Part shown: piece by piece, positions 1-8,226 of the stretch
How positions within the stretch are numbered: the stretch's first letter is position 1
Layout: each line of letters begins with the position of its first letter
Assembly: GCF_004345565.1 (NCBI RefSeq)
Contig: NZ_SLWA01000002.1
Coordinates: forward strand, 186,001 to 250,000
Source: Flavobacterium circumlabens
GTDB taxonomy: Bacteria; Bacteroidota; Bacteroidia; Flavobacteriales; Flavobacteriaceae
DNA: 64,000 nucleotides
Direction: 5' to 3'
Made by a program: the position numbers and the translations under genes
The notes under the pieces: generated by a model
What the model was told of the DNA's origin: nothing
Database searches by the model: none
The model's input: the letters and a program-made list of their open reading frames with translations, nothing else

Positions 1-312
1 TGGAATGATAATGACCACTCTGCAGTAGAAGTGCCTATTGGAAAATGGTTCACTATGAATTATTATTATAAAGAAGGTAATGATAAAACTGGAAGATTTT
101 ATATGACCATCACTCCCGAAGGAGAAAAAGAACAAGTGGTTTTTGATGTTACAGGCTTTACACACAATACTTATGATCCTGCTCCAAATGGGGTAACAGG
201 ATATAGCCCACTTAAATTATATACTTCTAAAGAATTAGTACAGTTTATGAAAGATCAAAACAAGACCCTTCAAATTTTTTGGGACGATTTTAAACTTTGG
301 AGGAATAAGTGA
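1..312 (+). CDS. C-terminal part of a lectin/lyase-fold secreted protein (cut by window start)
   Basis: The reading frame is open from the first base and ends at a TAA at 310-312, so only the last 103 residues are present and the start lies outside the window. The fragment aligns along its whole length with the C-terminus of the lipoprotein at 17248-18318. Shared motifs are a W-x-T/x-E-x-Y-x-K-E-G block, G-R-F-Y-x-T-x-T-P-x-G-E, and a terminal F-D-D/W-D-D-F-x-L-W. The pattern resembles concanavalin A-like (heparin lyase I-like) polysaccharide lyase or lectin folds; this is from memory of the family, not a search. Likely role: binding or cleaving an acidic polysaccharide at the cell surface. 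It is the left partner of the glycan-degradation block that follows. Confidence 0.7.
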   Translation, partial: WNDNDHSAVEVPIGKWFTMNYYYKEGNDKTGRFYMTITPEGEKEQVVFDVTGFTHNTYDPAPNGVTGYSPLKLYTSKELVQFMKDQNKTLQIFWDDFKLWRNK

Positions 313-540
313 TTTTTAATAATCATTCTATATAACCCTCAAATTGATTTCAAACTAACGTTTTTTAGAGCTTTTTCTTCAGTTTCATAAAACCTTTTGC
401 CTCAGTTAGAACGGATTTAATATGTAGCTAAATTCATTTTTTTAGTATGATTCTAAAATGTAGATTTTTATCTGCACAGCCAAACCTATGTCCATTTTGT
501 TCGTAGTGTTTTAATAACAACAATTAATTTTTTTAAAAAA

Positions 541-2328
541 ATGTATAAAATTTTCACTCTATTCCTATCGTGGTTATGTTTTATTAATGTAGCTGAGGCT
601 CTAGCTCAAGTTCCTTCAGGAACTTTCATTTTATTGACAGACGGAATAGCCGCATTGCAGCCCTTTGGATATTTGCAACAAGATGGTGTTGTAAAAATGA
701 TAGATGTTACAAATCAACCTTTTCAACAAGCTTTAGAAATCAACACCTATAATTTAGAGTCAAAAAAAGGAGATATAGGTTTTAATGCAAATATCAATAC
801 TACTTTGGATAAAGGAGAAGTTCTTTTAATTTCTTTTAAAGCCAAAAATATAGAAAGCAAAAGAGAAACCGGAGAATCTTTTATAGAAGTGAGATTGGAT
901 CAATTGGTTAATAATAAATACGTTTGGCCTTCTCATATTGAACGTGGAGTTTCTATAGGAAACCAATGGACTGATATTAATATTCCTTTTGTAATTGAAA
1001 AAGATGCAGAAGCTAAAGATTTAAAATTTGTTATAAAATTTGATTCTTATTCAGAAAAATTTCAAATAGGTGATTTTAAATTTATTAATTATGGTTCAAA
1101 TATAAAGTTGAGTGACTTACCTCGTTCTGTAGTAAGATATAACGGAGATAAGCCTACTGATAGCTGGCGAAAGGAAGCTGATGAAAGGATTGAGAAGTAT
1201 AGAAAAGGAGATGTTGCTGTTACGGTTTTGGATAGTAAAGGAAAACCAGTTTCCGGAGCAAGCGTTTGCATTAAATTAAACAGGATTGCATTTAATTGGG
1301 GTACGGCAACCAATTCATCTATTATATTGGATAATACAAGTAAAGATGCTAAGATTTACAGAGATACTATCTCAAGATATTTTAACCAAGTTGTTTTCGA
1401 AAATGAGGTTAAAGCTAAAAATTGGGAAAGTACCGATCATAGTAAAACGGTTCAATCATTGGATTGGTTTAAAAGTCATAATGTTGATGCTCGTGGACAT
1501 GTCATGTTGTGGCCTTCTTTTCAAAATTCTCCTCAATTGAGAAAATTTAAAAATGATACTACAGCACTAAGAAAAGCCATTTTAGATGGAATTGACGTAG
1601 AAACTACAGTGATGAAAGGTCGATTTACAGAATGGGATGTGATTAATGAGCCTACTTTGCATCATGATGTTTTTGATTTATTAGGTAAATCCGAAATGAT
1701 AAATTGGTTTAAAAGAGCTCGAAAAGATGCGCCAGGAGTTAAATTATTTCTTAATGATTACACTATGTTTCATGGTAAAGGAGTAAATTCATCAAGTGAG
1801 AAATTTTATAAAATTGCTAAATATTTAGTCGATAATAAGGCAGAAATTGATGCCATAGGGGAACAAGCACATATAGGAGGTACTCCGCCAGGAATTCCAG
1901 AAGTTATTGAAAGATTAGAATACTTTGCAACTTTAGGTTTACCAATACAAATCAGTGAATTTGATATCAATAGTAATGATGATGAATTCAAAGCTAATTA
2001 TATGCGCGATTTTATGAAAGCCGTTTTTAGCCAGCCCTCAACCATTGGTTTTGTACAATGGGGTTTTTGGGAAGGCATGCATTGGTTTCCTGTAGCTGCA
2101 CTATGGGATAAAGATTGGAATATTCGCCCACAAGGTAGAGTATATACTCAGTTAGTTGATAAAACATGGAATACTAGTGTTTCGGGAGAAACGGGTAAGA
2201 ATGGAATTTTTAAAACTCGTGGATTTAATGGTAATTATGACATTATTGTAAAGTATAAAGGTAAAGAAATTACTAAAACAGCAGTTCTGAACCAGAATGG
2301 GTTAGCTATAAATGTAAGTGTTCAATAA
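541..2328 (+). CDS. GH10 endo-beta-1,4-xylanase-like secreted hydrolase
   Basis: This 595-residue protein has a signal peptide (about residues 1-23, ending A-L-A-Q). An N-terminal beta-rich module (about 30-190) resembles a carbohydrate-binding domain and is followed by a GH10 TIM barrel (about 250-560). The GH10 acid/base is seen in W-D-V-I-N-E-P (Glu370) and the nucleophile in Q-I-S-E-F-D (Glu473), with the usual spacing of about 100 residues. Family knowledge says GH10 enzymes cut internal beta-1,4 links of xylan with retention. The ATG at 541 precedes the signal peptide directly. The neighbouring GH3 and GH88 genes suggest a glucuronoxylan-like or mixed uronic-acid glycan. The exact substrate is inferred. 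Confidence 0.88.
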   Translation: MYKIFTLFLSWLCFINVAEALAQVPSGTFILLTDGIAALQPFGYLQQDGVVKMIDVTNQPFQQALEINTYNLESKKGDIGFNANINTTLDKGEVLLISFKAKNIESKRETGESFIEVRLDQLVNNKYVWPSHIERGVSIGNQWTDINIPFVIEKDAEAKDLKFVIKFDSYSEKFQIGDFKFINYGSNIKLSDLPRSVVRYNGDKPTDSWRKEADERIEKYRKGDVAVTVLDSKGKPVSGASVCIKLNRIAFNWGTATNSSIILDNTSKDAKIYRDTISRYFNQVVFENEVKAKNWESTDHSKTVQSLDWFKSHNVDARGHVMLWPSFQNSPQLRKFKNDTTALRKAILDGIDVETTVMKGRFTEWDVINEPTLHHDVFDLLGKSEMINWFKRARKDAPGVKLFLNDYTMFHGKGVNSSSEKFYKIAKYLVDNKAEIDAIGEQAHIGGTPPGIPEVIERLEYFATLGLPIQISEFDINSNDDEFKANYMRDFMKAVFSQPSTIGFVQWGFWEGMHWFPVAALWDKDWNIRPQGRVYTQLVDKTWNTSVSGETGKNGIFKTRGFNGNYDIIVKYKGKEITKTAVLNQNGLAINVSVQ

Positions 2329-2446
2329 TATTATTTTTTAATTAAATAGAAATGAAAAGAGTAATAGTATGCATCAGGAATGATAAGAGAAGATTTTTTT
2401 GAAACCATAAAACTGATTAAATAATTATATAAAATTATACCACATC

Positions 2447-2913
2447 ATGAAATTTAGATATGTTTTTTTTAAAAGAATATTTTTTAAATGCCTACTTATT
2501 TGGAGTCTTATTTTTGCTTTAAACGGTTCAGCCCAAACAAATGGAGTCTTTATAAATGCTGGAGATACTTTAGAGAACATTACGGTTTTAAACAACTATC
2601 AAAAACCTTTGGTTTCTATTTCTTCTCCTTGTGATTTGTTAACCATGAGGAATTATTCCTTAATAATGGTGTGGAGTTTAAACAATCAAAAGATTTTGAA
2701 TCTTATCCCAAAACGCATGTGGTTTATGCAAAATGTATTTTCAAAAATAAAGGGGAATCAATTCTGGTTAAGAACAATTGCAAAGGGAAAGAGATTTATC
2801 TAAAAACAAGTGGAAGCATGGCAATTGAATCTGATTTTTCTGCAAAACTGATTCAGGGTGAAGGTAAAGTATATGTAGAATCTGACATAAAGGGCTTAAG
2901 CCTTAATCTTTAA
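2447..2913 (+). pseudogene. Small secreted protein of unknown function, frameshifted
   Basis: The first frame begins at 2447 with a signal peptide ending N-G-S-A-Q and is read to about 2636. The meaningful reading then moves one frame back and continues through N-N-G-V-E-F-K-Q-S-K to the stop at 2911-2913. Adding one T to the T-run near 2636-2638 would give a continuous protein of about 155 residues with D-F-V-N-H-E-E-L-F across the joint. The C-terminal half is beta-rich, like a small carbohydrate-binding or accessory domain. I do not recognise a family. It lies between the GH10 gene and a second hydrolase. The break may be a true mutation or a homopolymer sequencing error. Confidence 0.6.
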
Positions 2914-2940
2914 TTTTAGTTATTAATAAATATATTTCAA

Positions 2941-4872
2941 ATGAAAAATAAATTCCTTTTAACAATAGTATTGTTATTCGCCTTTAGTCATGGTTATGCC
3001 AAGATATGGAAATTGTCAAACCAAAATATAGAAGTAAGTTTTGATGATCAAACGGTAAAATTTAGCTTTTTAGATAAAAGATGTAATAAAGTTTGGAAAC
3101 AAGATTTACCTACAGACGGTGCAAAGCTGATTAAAACCACTCAAAATAAGGAGAATCTTGTTTTGAAATTTTCTGGAAAGTTGCCATTTGAGCTAGTTCT
3201 TACTCTAACTCAAGAAGCCGCTGTACAGCTAGAAATAATTGCAGATAAGAAAGCCTCAATGCAGGATTTTGCATTCCCATCTGCTTTACAGGCACCTGAT
3301 AAAAATCATTATGTTTTATTTACAGAAACTGAAGGATTGTTAGTCCCTGTTGATGATACCAACTATCCAATGATAGATGGTAATATGTATTTCTGTGGTG
3401 GAGGAACAGCAATGTCTTGGATTGGTATGACTGATAAGGATTTTAAAACGGGCTTTATGGCTATAATAGATACTCCTTATGACGCTAAATTTGTTACTAA
3501 AAGAGCAAACGGATTAATTTCTTTTGAGCCAGTTTGGCAACCTTCTATGGGAAAATTTGGGTATAATCGTAAAGTTACTTATCATTTTTTTGATAAAGGG
3601 GGCTATGTGGCACAATGTAAAGAGTACCGAAAATACATTTGGAAACAAAACAACGTCATTACACTTAAAGAAAAGGAAAAAAGATTTCCTGCCATTTCAA
3701 AATTGATTGGTGCAGTAAATTTATATGTTTGGGATGCGGCAAGAACTATAGATTTTGCAAAAGAATTAAAGCAATCTGGTATTGATAAAGCATTGTTTTT
3801 ATGGGATGCCAATCACACCCCTTATCCTGTAGTGGGATATGATAAAATGTTAAAAGATTTGGGTTTTGCCACTGGAGCTTATGATATTTATACAGATTTG
3901 CATTACAGAGATTCTATCAATTATAGAGTAGATCTTAAAGGACCTATGCGATTTGAACGTACCGCATTCCCAGGTTTATTTAAAAAATTGGCGGCCATCA
4001 ACAAAGATGGTAAAACCTATTTTAATCAATATGGACATACCATTTGTCCCGCTACTGTCCAGCCTCATATGATAGAAAGAATGGATAGAGAATTGAAAGA
4101 ATATGAGCATGAAACATACTTTTTGGATGTTTATCAAGCAAATGGATTATTTGAATGTTACAATCCAGAACATCAGCTCACTCGTAAGCAATTTGCTGAA
4201 CAAGTAAATAAAAATCTTCAATTGATAGAGGATAAATATGGTTTATATACTGGAGGCGAGTGGGGCGCTGATTATGTAGGATCAAACAGTATATATGCTC
4301 ATGGGATGATGACGCTTCAGAGAACTTGGTGGGGAAAAGAAATTGATGAAAAAGGAAGTATTTATTGGTCAGGGGACTGGAAAAGCAATCCAAATCCTTC
4401 TATTATGAATAGAAGTAGTGTTGCACCAGATAAATATTTAAAGTATTCTATAAACGAATATACAAGAGTACCACTTTACGAGTTAGTGTATCATGATGCA
4501 GTTATCACTTCATGGCGTTGGGAAGATGGAAACCATCACATGCCTGCCATTTGGTGGAAAAAAGATTTGTTTAATATTTTATACGGTACTGCACCATTGT
4601 GGAGTCTTAATAAAGAAACTTGGGATGATTATAAAAAAACATTCATTCAAAGTTATCAAAATATTTGCCCTTGGCTGCAAAAAATAGGGTACGATGAATT
4701 AGTTTCTCATCGCTTTGTAACACTTGACCATGAGGTTCAGGAAAGCATTTTTTCTTCAGGCAAAAAAGTGGTTGTTAATTTTAGTGATGATGATGTGACC
4801 TTTGAAGGAAAGAACATCAAAGCAAGAGGGTTTATCACATTTGAAAATTTATTATCAAAAAGTCATATTTAA
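2941..4872 (+). CDS. Secreted TIM-barrel glycoside hydrolase, family uncertain (DUF5696/GH101-like)
   Basis: The protein has 643 residues, a signal peptide (about 1-20, ending G-Y-A), an N-terminal beta-sandwich (about 25-240) and a C-terminal TIM barrel (about 250-600). The barrel carries a beta-strand ending in Y-F-L-D-V-Y, typical of a catalytic Asp at a strand end. It is followed by the H-x-L-T-R pattern I associate with DUF5696 and GH101-like glycosidases. The other strand motifs are A-L-F-L-W-D-A-N-H and T-G-G-E-W-G-A-D-Y. That family link is from memory and moderately uncertain. It probably removes a sugar from the same glycan as the GH10 enzyme just upstream. It starts 27 bp after the frameshifted small gene, so the two are likely co-transcribed. 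Confidence 0.55.
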   Translation: MKNKFLLTIVLLFAFSHGYAKIWKLSNQNIEVSFDDQTVKFSFLDKRCNKVWKQDLPTDGAKLIKTTQNKENLVLKFSGKLPFELVLTLTQEAAVQLEIIADKKASMQDFAFPSALQAPDKNHYVLFTETEGLLVPVDDTNYPMIDGNMYFCGGGTAMSWIGMTDKDFKTGFMAIIDTPYDAKFVTKRANGLISFEPVWQPSMGKFGYNRKVTYHFFDKGGYVAQCKEYRKYIWKQNNVITLKEKEKRFPAISKLIGAVNLYVWDAARTIDFAKELKQSGIDKALFLWDANHTPYPVVGYDKMLKDLGFATGAYDIYTDLHYRDSINYRVDLKGPMRFERTAFPGLFKKLAAINKDGKTYFNQYGHTICPATVQPHMIERMDRELKEYEHETYFLDVYQANGLFECYNPEHQLTRKQFAEQVNKNLQLIEDKYGLYTGGEWGADYVGSNSIYAHGMMTLQRTWWGKEIDEKGSIYWSGDWKSNPNPSIMNRSSVAPDKYLKYSINEYTRVPLYELVYHDAVITSWRWEDGNHHMPAIWWKKDLFNILYGTAPLWSLNKETWDDYKKTFIQSYQNICPWLQKIGYDELVSHRFVTLDHEVQESIFSSGKKVVVNFSDDDVTFEGKNIKARGFITFENLLSKSHI

Positions 4873-5190
4873 TACTTGAATCCGATTTTTAATTGATTTA
4901 AAGTCTTTTGCTTTTCTCGGACAAGTTTCTTTAACCTTATAGTTATTTCAATTAATAAAATATTTTGTTTATTTTAAAAATCAGCACTTTAAAAGCGAAA
5001 GATCAATCGAATTCAGGTTAATAAATTTCTATTAATTCATTATCAATAAGTACAATTTGCTACACTGTTTAAAAAAAAGAATATTAGATGTACTCCATTG
5101 ATAATATTCAGTTGTATGGTATAATAAGAGCAAGGAATTTCTAATAACCTGATTCTTGATTTATTTTGTATAAACTTAATATTTTATATC
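4873..5190. other. Intergenic, AT-rich
   Basis: 318 bp between the hydrolase and the PhyH gene. I see no convincing ORF, strong hairpin or repeat. It probably holds the promoter of the oxidation cassette that follows, but no clear Bacteroidota TAnnTTTG box could be placed. Confidence 0.4.
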
Positions 5191-6027
5191 ATGTCTAATT
5201 TATCACAAACACAAGTTGAAGACTTTCATCGTGACGGTTTTATCGTTATTAAAAACTTTTGCAGTGCAGAGGAAACTCAAAAACTTTATAACACAGCAAC
5301 TGGAGATCAAAATCTGATTAATAATGCCTTGGATTTAAACGATCAAACAGGTAAAAAAACCAAACTTTCTTTATGGTTCAAACCTGGTAATGACGTTTTT
5401 GGATACTTAACCCGTAGTAAAAAAGTGGTTGAAGCAGTAACTGATTTATTAGATAGTGATGCTCCAGTATGCCATTTTCATTCTAAGTTAATGCAAAAAG
5501 AACCAAAAGTAGGTGGCGCATGGGAATGGCATCAGGATTATGGTTATTGGTATAAAAATCAATTTATGTTTCCTGATCAATTAATTAGTATAATGGTGGC
5601 TTTGACTCCTGCAAACAAAGCAAATGGCTGTTTGCAAGTCATTAAAGGGTCACATAAATTAGGAAGAATTAATCATGGTTTTGCTGGCGAGCAAGTTGGT
5701 GCAGATATGGTGATGGTTGAAAATGCATTAAAAACAATGGAATTAGTCTATTCCGAATTAGAGGCTGGTGATGCTCTTATCTTTCACAGCAATTTACTCC
5801 ACCGCTCAGAGGCAAATTTATCGGATCATCCAAGATGGTCTATTATTTCCTGCTATTGTTCACAATCTAATTTAGCATATAATGAAACTTCTACCTCATG
5901 GAAAACTCCCGTTGAAATTGTACCCAATGAGGCTATTTTAAATTGGGAATCAGAGGCTACAGTAGATGCAGATTTTTTGAAAAAAGAAAATGATCCTGCA
6001 CTTAAATCAACAGGTTGGGAAGGGTAA
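5191..6027 (+). CDS. Phytanoyl-CoA dioxygenase (PhyH) family Fe(II)/2-oxoglutarate oxygenase
   Basis: 278 residues, cytoplasmic (no signal peptide). The iron-binding H-x-D is seen in W-E-W-H-Q-D-Y (His114, Asp116). The distal His lies in F-H-S-N-L-L-H-R-S (His199 or His204) followed by the R-W of the 2-oxoglutarate site. The N-terminus D-F-H-R-D-G-F-I-V-I-K-N-F is typical of PhyH. Such enzymes hydroxylate small organic molecules; in sugar-catabolic clusters their substrate is usually unknown. The gene starts the cassette 5191-10609, and its end is 17 bp before the next start. Its role with the downstream oxidoreductases is inferred. Confidence 0.88.
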   Translation: MSNLSQTQVEDFHRDGFIVIKNFCSAEETQKLYNTATGDQNLINNALDLNDQTGKKTKLSLWFKPGNDVFGYLTRSKKVVEAVTDLLDSDAPVCHFHSKLMQKEPKVGGAWEWHQDYGYWYKNQFMFPDQLISIMVALTPANKANGCLQVIKGSHKLGRINHGFAGEQVGADMVMVENALKTMELVYSELEAGDALIFHSNLLHRSEANLSDHPRWSIISCYCSQSNLAYNETSTSWKTPVEIVPNEAILNWESEATVDADFLKKENDPALKSTGWEG

Positions 6028-6044
6028 TTTTTATAAAATTAAAT

Positions 6045-6983
6045 ATGGAAAAATCAAATTCTTCAAGGAGAACTTTTGTAAAAAATAGCGGACTCTTTTT
6101 GGCTGGAGCATTGTTAGCTCCAAATATTTTTAGTGCCAGTGCAACTACTATGGATTTAGTAAAATCTAAGGTAAAAGTAAATGGTCATTTATGGCTTTAT
6201 GCCAGTAAATATCCACCCAATTGGGATTCTACTCCTAATTTGGAAGCAGCTTTCGCCGATATGAGCGCCGCTGGGTTGGATGGTATCGAATTAATGGATA
6301 TCAATCTTACACACGATGACTCGGTAAAAAACATTAAACATTTAATTGATAAATATGATTTTCCAGTTTCAGGTACTTCTTATGGTGTAGGTCCTCAAAT
6401 GTGGGATAAAAATCAACATGATTTTATCATTAAAGATGTGACACAATCATTAAAAAGGTTGTCACAGCTAAAAGGCAAAACCTTCGGAATATCAGTAGGA
6501 GAAGCTAACCGACTAAAAACCGAAGCTGAACTTGATGCACAAGCTGAGGTTTTAAAGAAGATTTTTGCAATAAGTAAAGAAGAAGGAATAGAGGCTAATC
6601 TCCATAATCATACTTATGAAGTAGAAAATGGAATGCATGATCTAAAAGGGACATTGGCCAGAATACCAGATATTAATCTTGGACCCGATTTAAACTGGCT
6701 GATTAGAGCTGGAATAAACCCTATTGATTTTATAAAACAATACGGCGATAACATTGTTTATATGCATCTTAGAGATCAATATTCAGATGGAACTTGGACA
6801 GAATATTTAGGACAAGGAGCAACAGATTTTAAAGCCATTGCAAATGCATTAAAAGCAATTCCTTTTAAAGGGTCTAATGTTGCTATAGAACTTGCTTTTC
6901 CTAAAGATTTCCAACCCGTAAATCCCTTAAAAGAAGATTGGAAATTGAGTAGAGAGTATGTAAAAAACACTTTTGGCTGGTAA
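6045..6983 (+). CDS. Exported sugar phosphate isomerase/epimerase-like (AP endonuclease 2 fold) protein
   Basis: 312 residues. A longer reading from a TTG at 6015 would overlap the upstream gene; the ATG at 6045 is preferred because it puts S-R-R-T-F-V-K-N just before a hydrophobic stretch ending N-I-F-S-A-S. This is a Tat-like export signal. The rest is a xylose-isomerase-like TIM barrel: G-L-D-G-I-E-L-M-D, N-L-H-N-H-T-Y-E for metal binding, and Y-M-H-L-R-D-Q near the C-terminus. Family members isomerise, epimerise or dehydrate sugars and keto-sugars. Periplasmic location next to a GMC dehydrogenase suggests action on an oxidised sugar or glycoside. The precise reaction is unknown. Confidence 0.82.
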   Translation: MEKSNSSRRTFVKNSGLFLAGALLAPNIFSASATTMDLVKSKVKVNGHLWLYASKYPPNWDSTPNLEAAFADMSAAGLDGIELMDINLTHDDSVKNIKHLIDKYDFPVSGTSYGVGPQMWDKNQHDFIIKDVTQSLKRLSQLKGKTFGISVGEANRLKTEAELDAQAEVLKKIFAISKEEGIEANLHNHTYEVENGMHDLKGTLARIPDINLGPDLNWLIRAGINPIDFIKQYGDNIVYMHLRDQYSDGTWTEYLGQGATDFKAIANALKAIPFKGSNVAIELAFPKDFQPVNPLKEDWKLSREYVKNTFGW

Positions 6984-7011
6984 ACAGCTACTAACTATAA
7001 AAAAATAAATA

Positions 7012-8217
7012 ATGCGAATAGCAATTTTAGGTTCTGGTTTTATTGCCAGATTTTACGCTACATCTTTGCACGCTCAACGCCGTAAAGATTATATTTTAAC
7101 TGTGTATTCAAGAGATATTGAGAATGCCAAACGTTTTGCCGATGATTATCAATTGGCACATTTTACCAATGATATTGACGAGGCTATTAATCATCCCGAT
7201 GTGGATGTGGTTTTAATATCCTTACCTAATGATTTACACGAAATGGCTGTAGCCAAATGTGCTGATGCCAAGAAACATGTTTTATGTACAAAACCTTTAG
7301 GACGAACTGCTGCTGAAGCCAAGAGAATGCTCGATATGGTAGAGAAAGCAGGAATATTTGGAGGTTATTTAGAAGATTTGTGTTATACCCCTAAGTTTTT
7401 AAAATCAGTCTCCGCCATTCAGCAGGGGAGTATAGGTCGAATTTTATGGACAAAATCCAGAGAAGCGCATCCTGGGCCTCATAGTGATTGGTTCTGGAAT
7501 AAAGACAAATCGGGTGGAGGTGCTATTATAGATTTAGGATGTCATTGCATAGAAATTGGAAGAAATTTTATTGGTAAACAAGTAAAACCTATTGAAGTAA
7601 TGTGCTGGGCAGATACCCAAGTGCATCCTATTGAAGCCGAAGATCATGCCATAGGATTGGTTAAATATGCAAATGGAGCTATGAGTCAGTTTGAAGTAAG
7701 CTGGACATTTAGAGGCGGAATGGATTTGAGAGATGAGGTAATGGGAACTGAAGGTTCTATTTGGCTAAACAATTTTCTAAGAACAGGTTTTGAAATTTTT
7801 AGCACCGGAAAAGGAGATAATTATGTTGCAGAAAAAGCCGAAATAAGTAAGGGCTGGTTATTTCCAGTAGGAGATGAAGCGCATGAATTGGGCTATCCAA
7901 ATATGTTTACAGATATGTTTACGGCTATTGAAGAGGGCAGAGATGCTTTGGAAACTTTTTATGACGGCTATGTTGTGAATGCCATAATTGATGCCGCTTA
8001 TTTATCGGCCAAAACAAAAAAATGGGAACCCGTTATTTTGGAAGACTGGAGAGGTGAGGAGATTGTGGACAAAAAACAAGAACTGGTATCCTTTGATGAA
8101 AATTATTTTCTGATTAAAGAGGAGCTTATGCCTAATGAAGATTTAAAACGAATTTTAAAGCATAAGGCTACAGGAGAAGTAATCCAAAAGATATTTAAAA
8201 TAGAACAATTCAAATAG
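7012..8217 (+). CDS. Gfo/Idh/MocA family NAD(P)-dependent sugar oxidoreductase
   Basis: 401 residues. The N-terminal Rossmann fold opens with A-I-L-G-S-G-F-I-A, and the catalytic-region lysine is seen in C-T-K-P-L-G (Lys94). The usual family motif is E-K-P, so a Thr replaces the Glu. The C-terminal Gfo/Idh domain contains G-G-G-A-I-I-D-L-G-C-H, which supplies the conserved Asp and His. No signal peptide is present, so it acts in the cytoplasm. Family members oxidise or reduce sugar hydroxyls, often at C3. It lies 28 bp after the isomerase gene and 9 bp before the GMC gene, consistent with one operon. Confidence 0.88.
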   Translation: MRIAILGSGFIARFYATSLHAQRRKDYILTVYSRDIENAKRFADDYQLAHFTNDIDEAINHPDVDVVLISLPNDLHEMAVAKCADAKKHVLCTKPLGRTAAEAKRMLDMVEKAGIFGGYLEDLCYTPKFLKSVSAIQQGSIGRILWTKSREAHPGPHSDWFWNKDKSGGGAIIDLGCHCIEIGRNFIGKQVKPIEVMCWADTQVHPIEAEDHAIGLVKYANGAMSQFEVSWTFRGGMDLRDEVMGTEGSIWLNNFLRTGFEIFSTGKGDNYVAEKAEISKGWLFPVGDEAHELGYPNMFTDMFTAIEEGRDALETFYDGYVVNAIIDAAYLSAKTKKWEPVILEDWRGEEIVDKKQELVSFDENYFLIKEELMPNEDLKRILKHKATGEVIQKIFKIEQFK

Positions 8218-8226
8218 CATAATTAT

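Noticed and set aside
6015..6044. TTG start giving 10 extra residues for the isomerase-like gene
   Set aside because: The extra residues overlap the PhyH gene and disturb the Tat-like signal that begins at the ATG at 6045.
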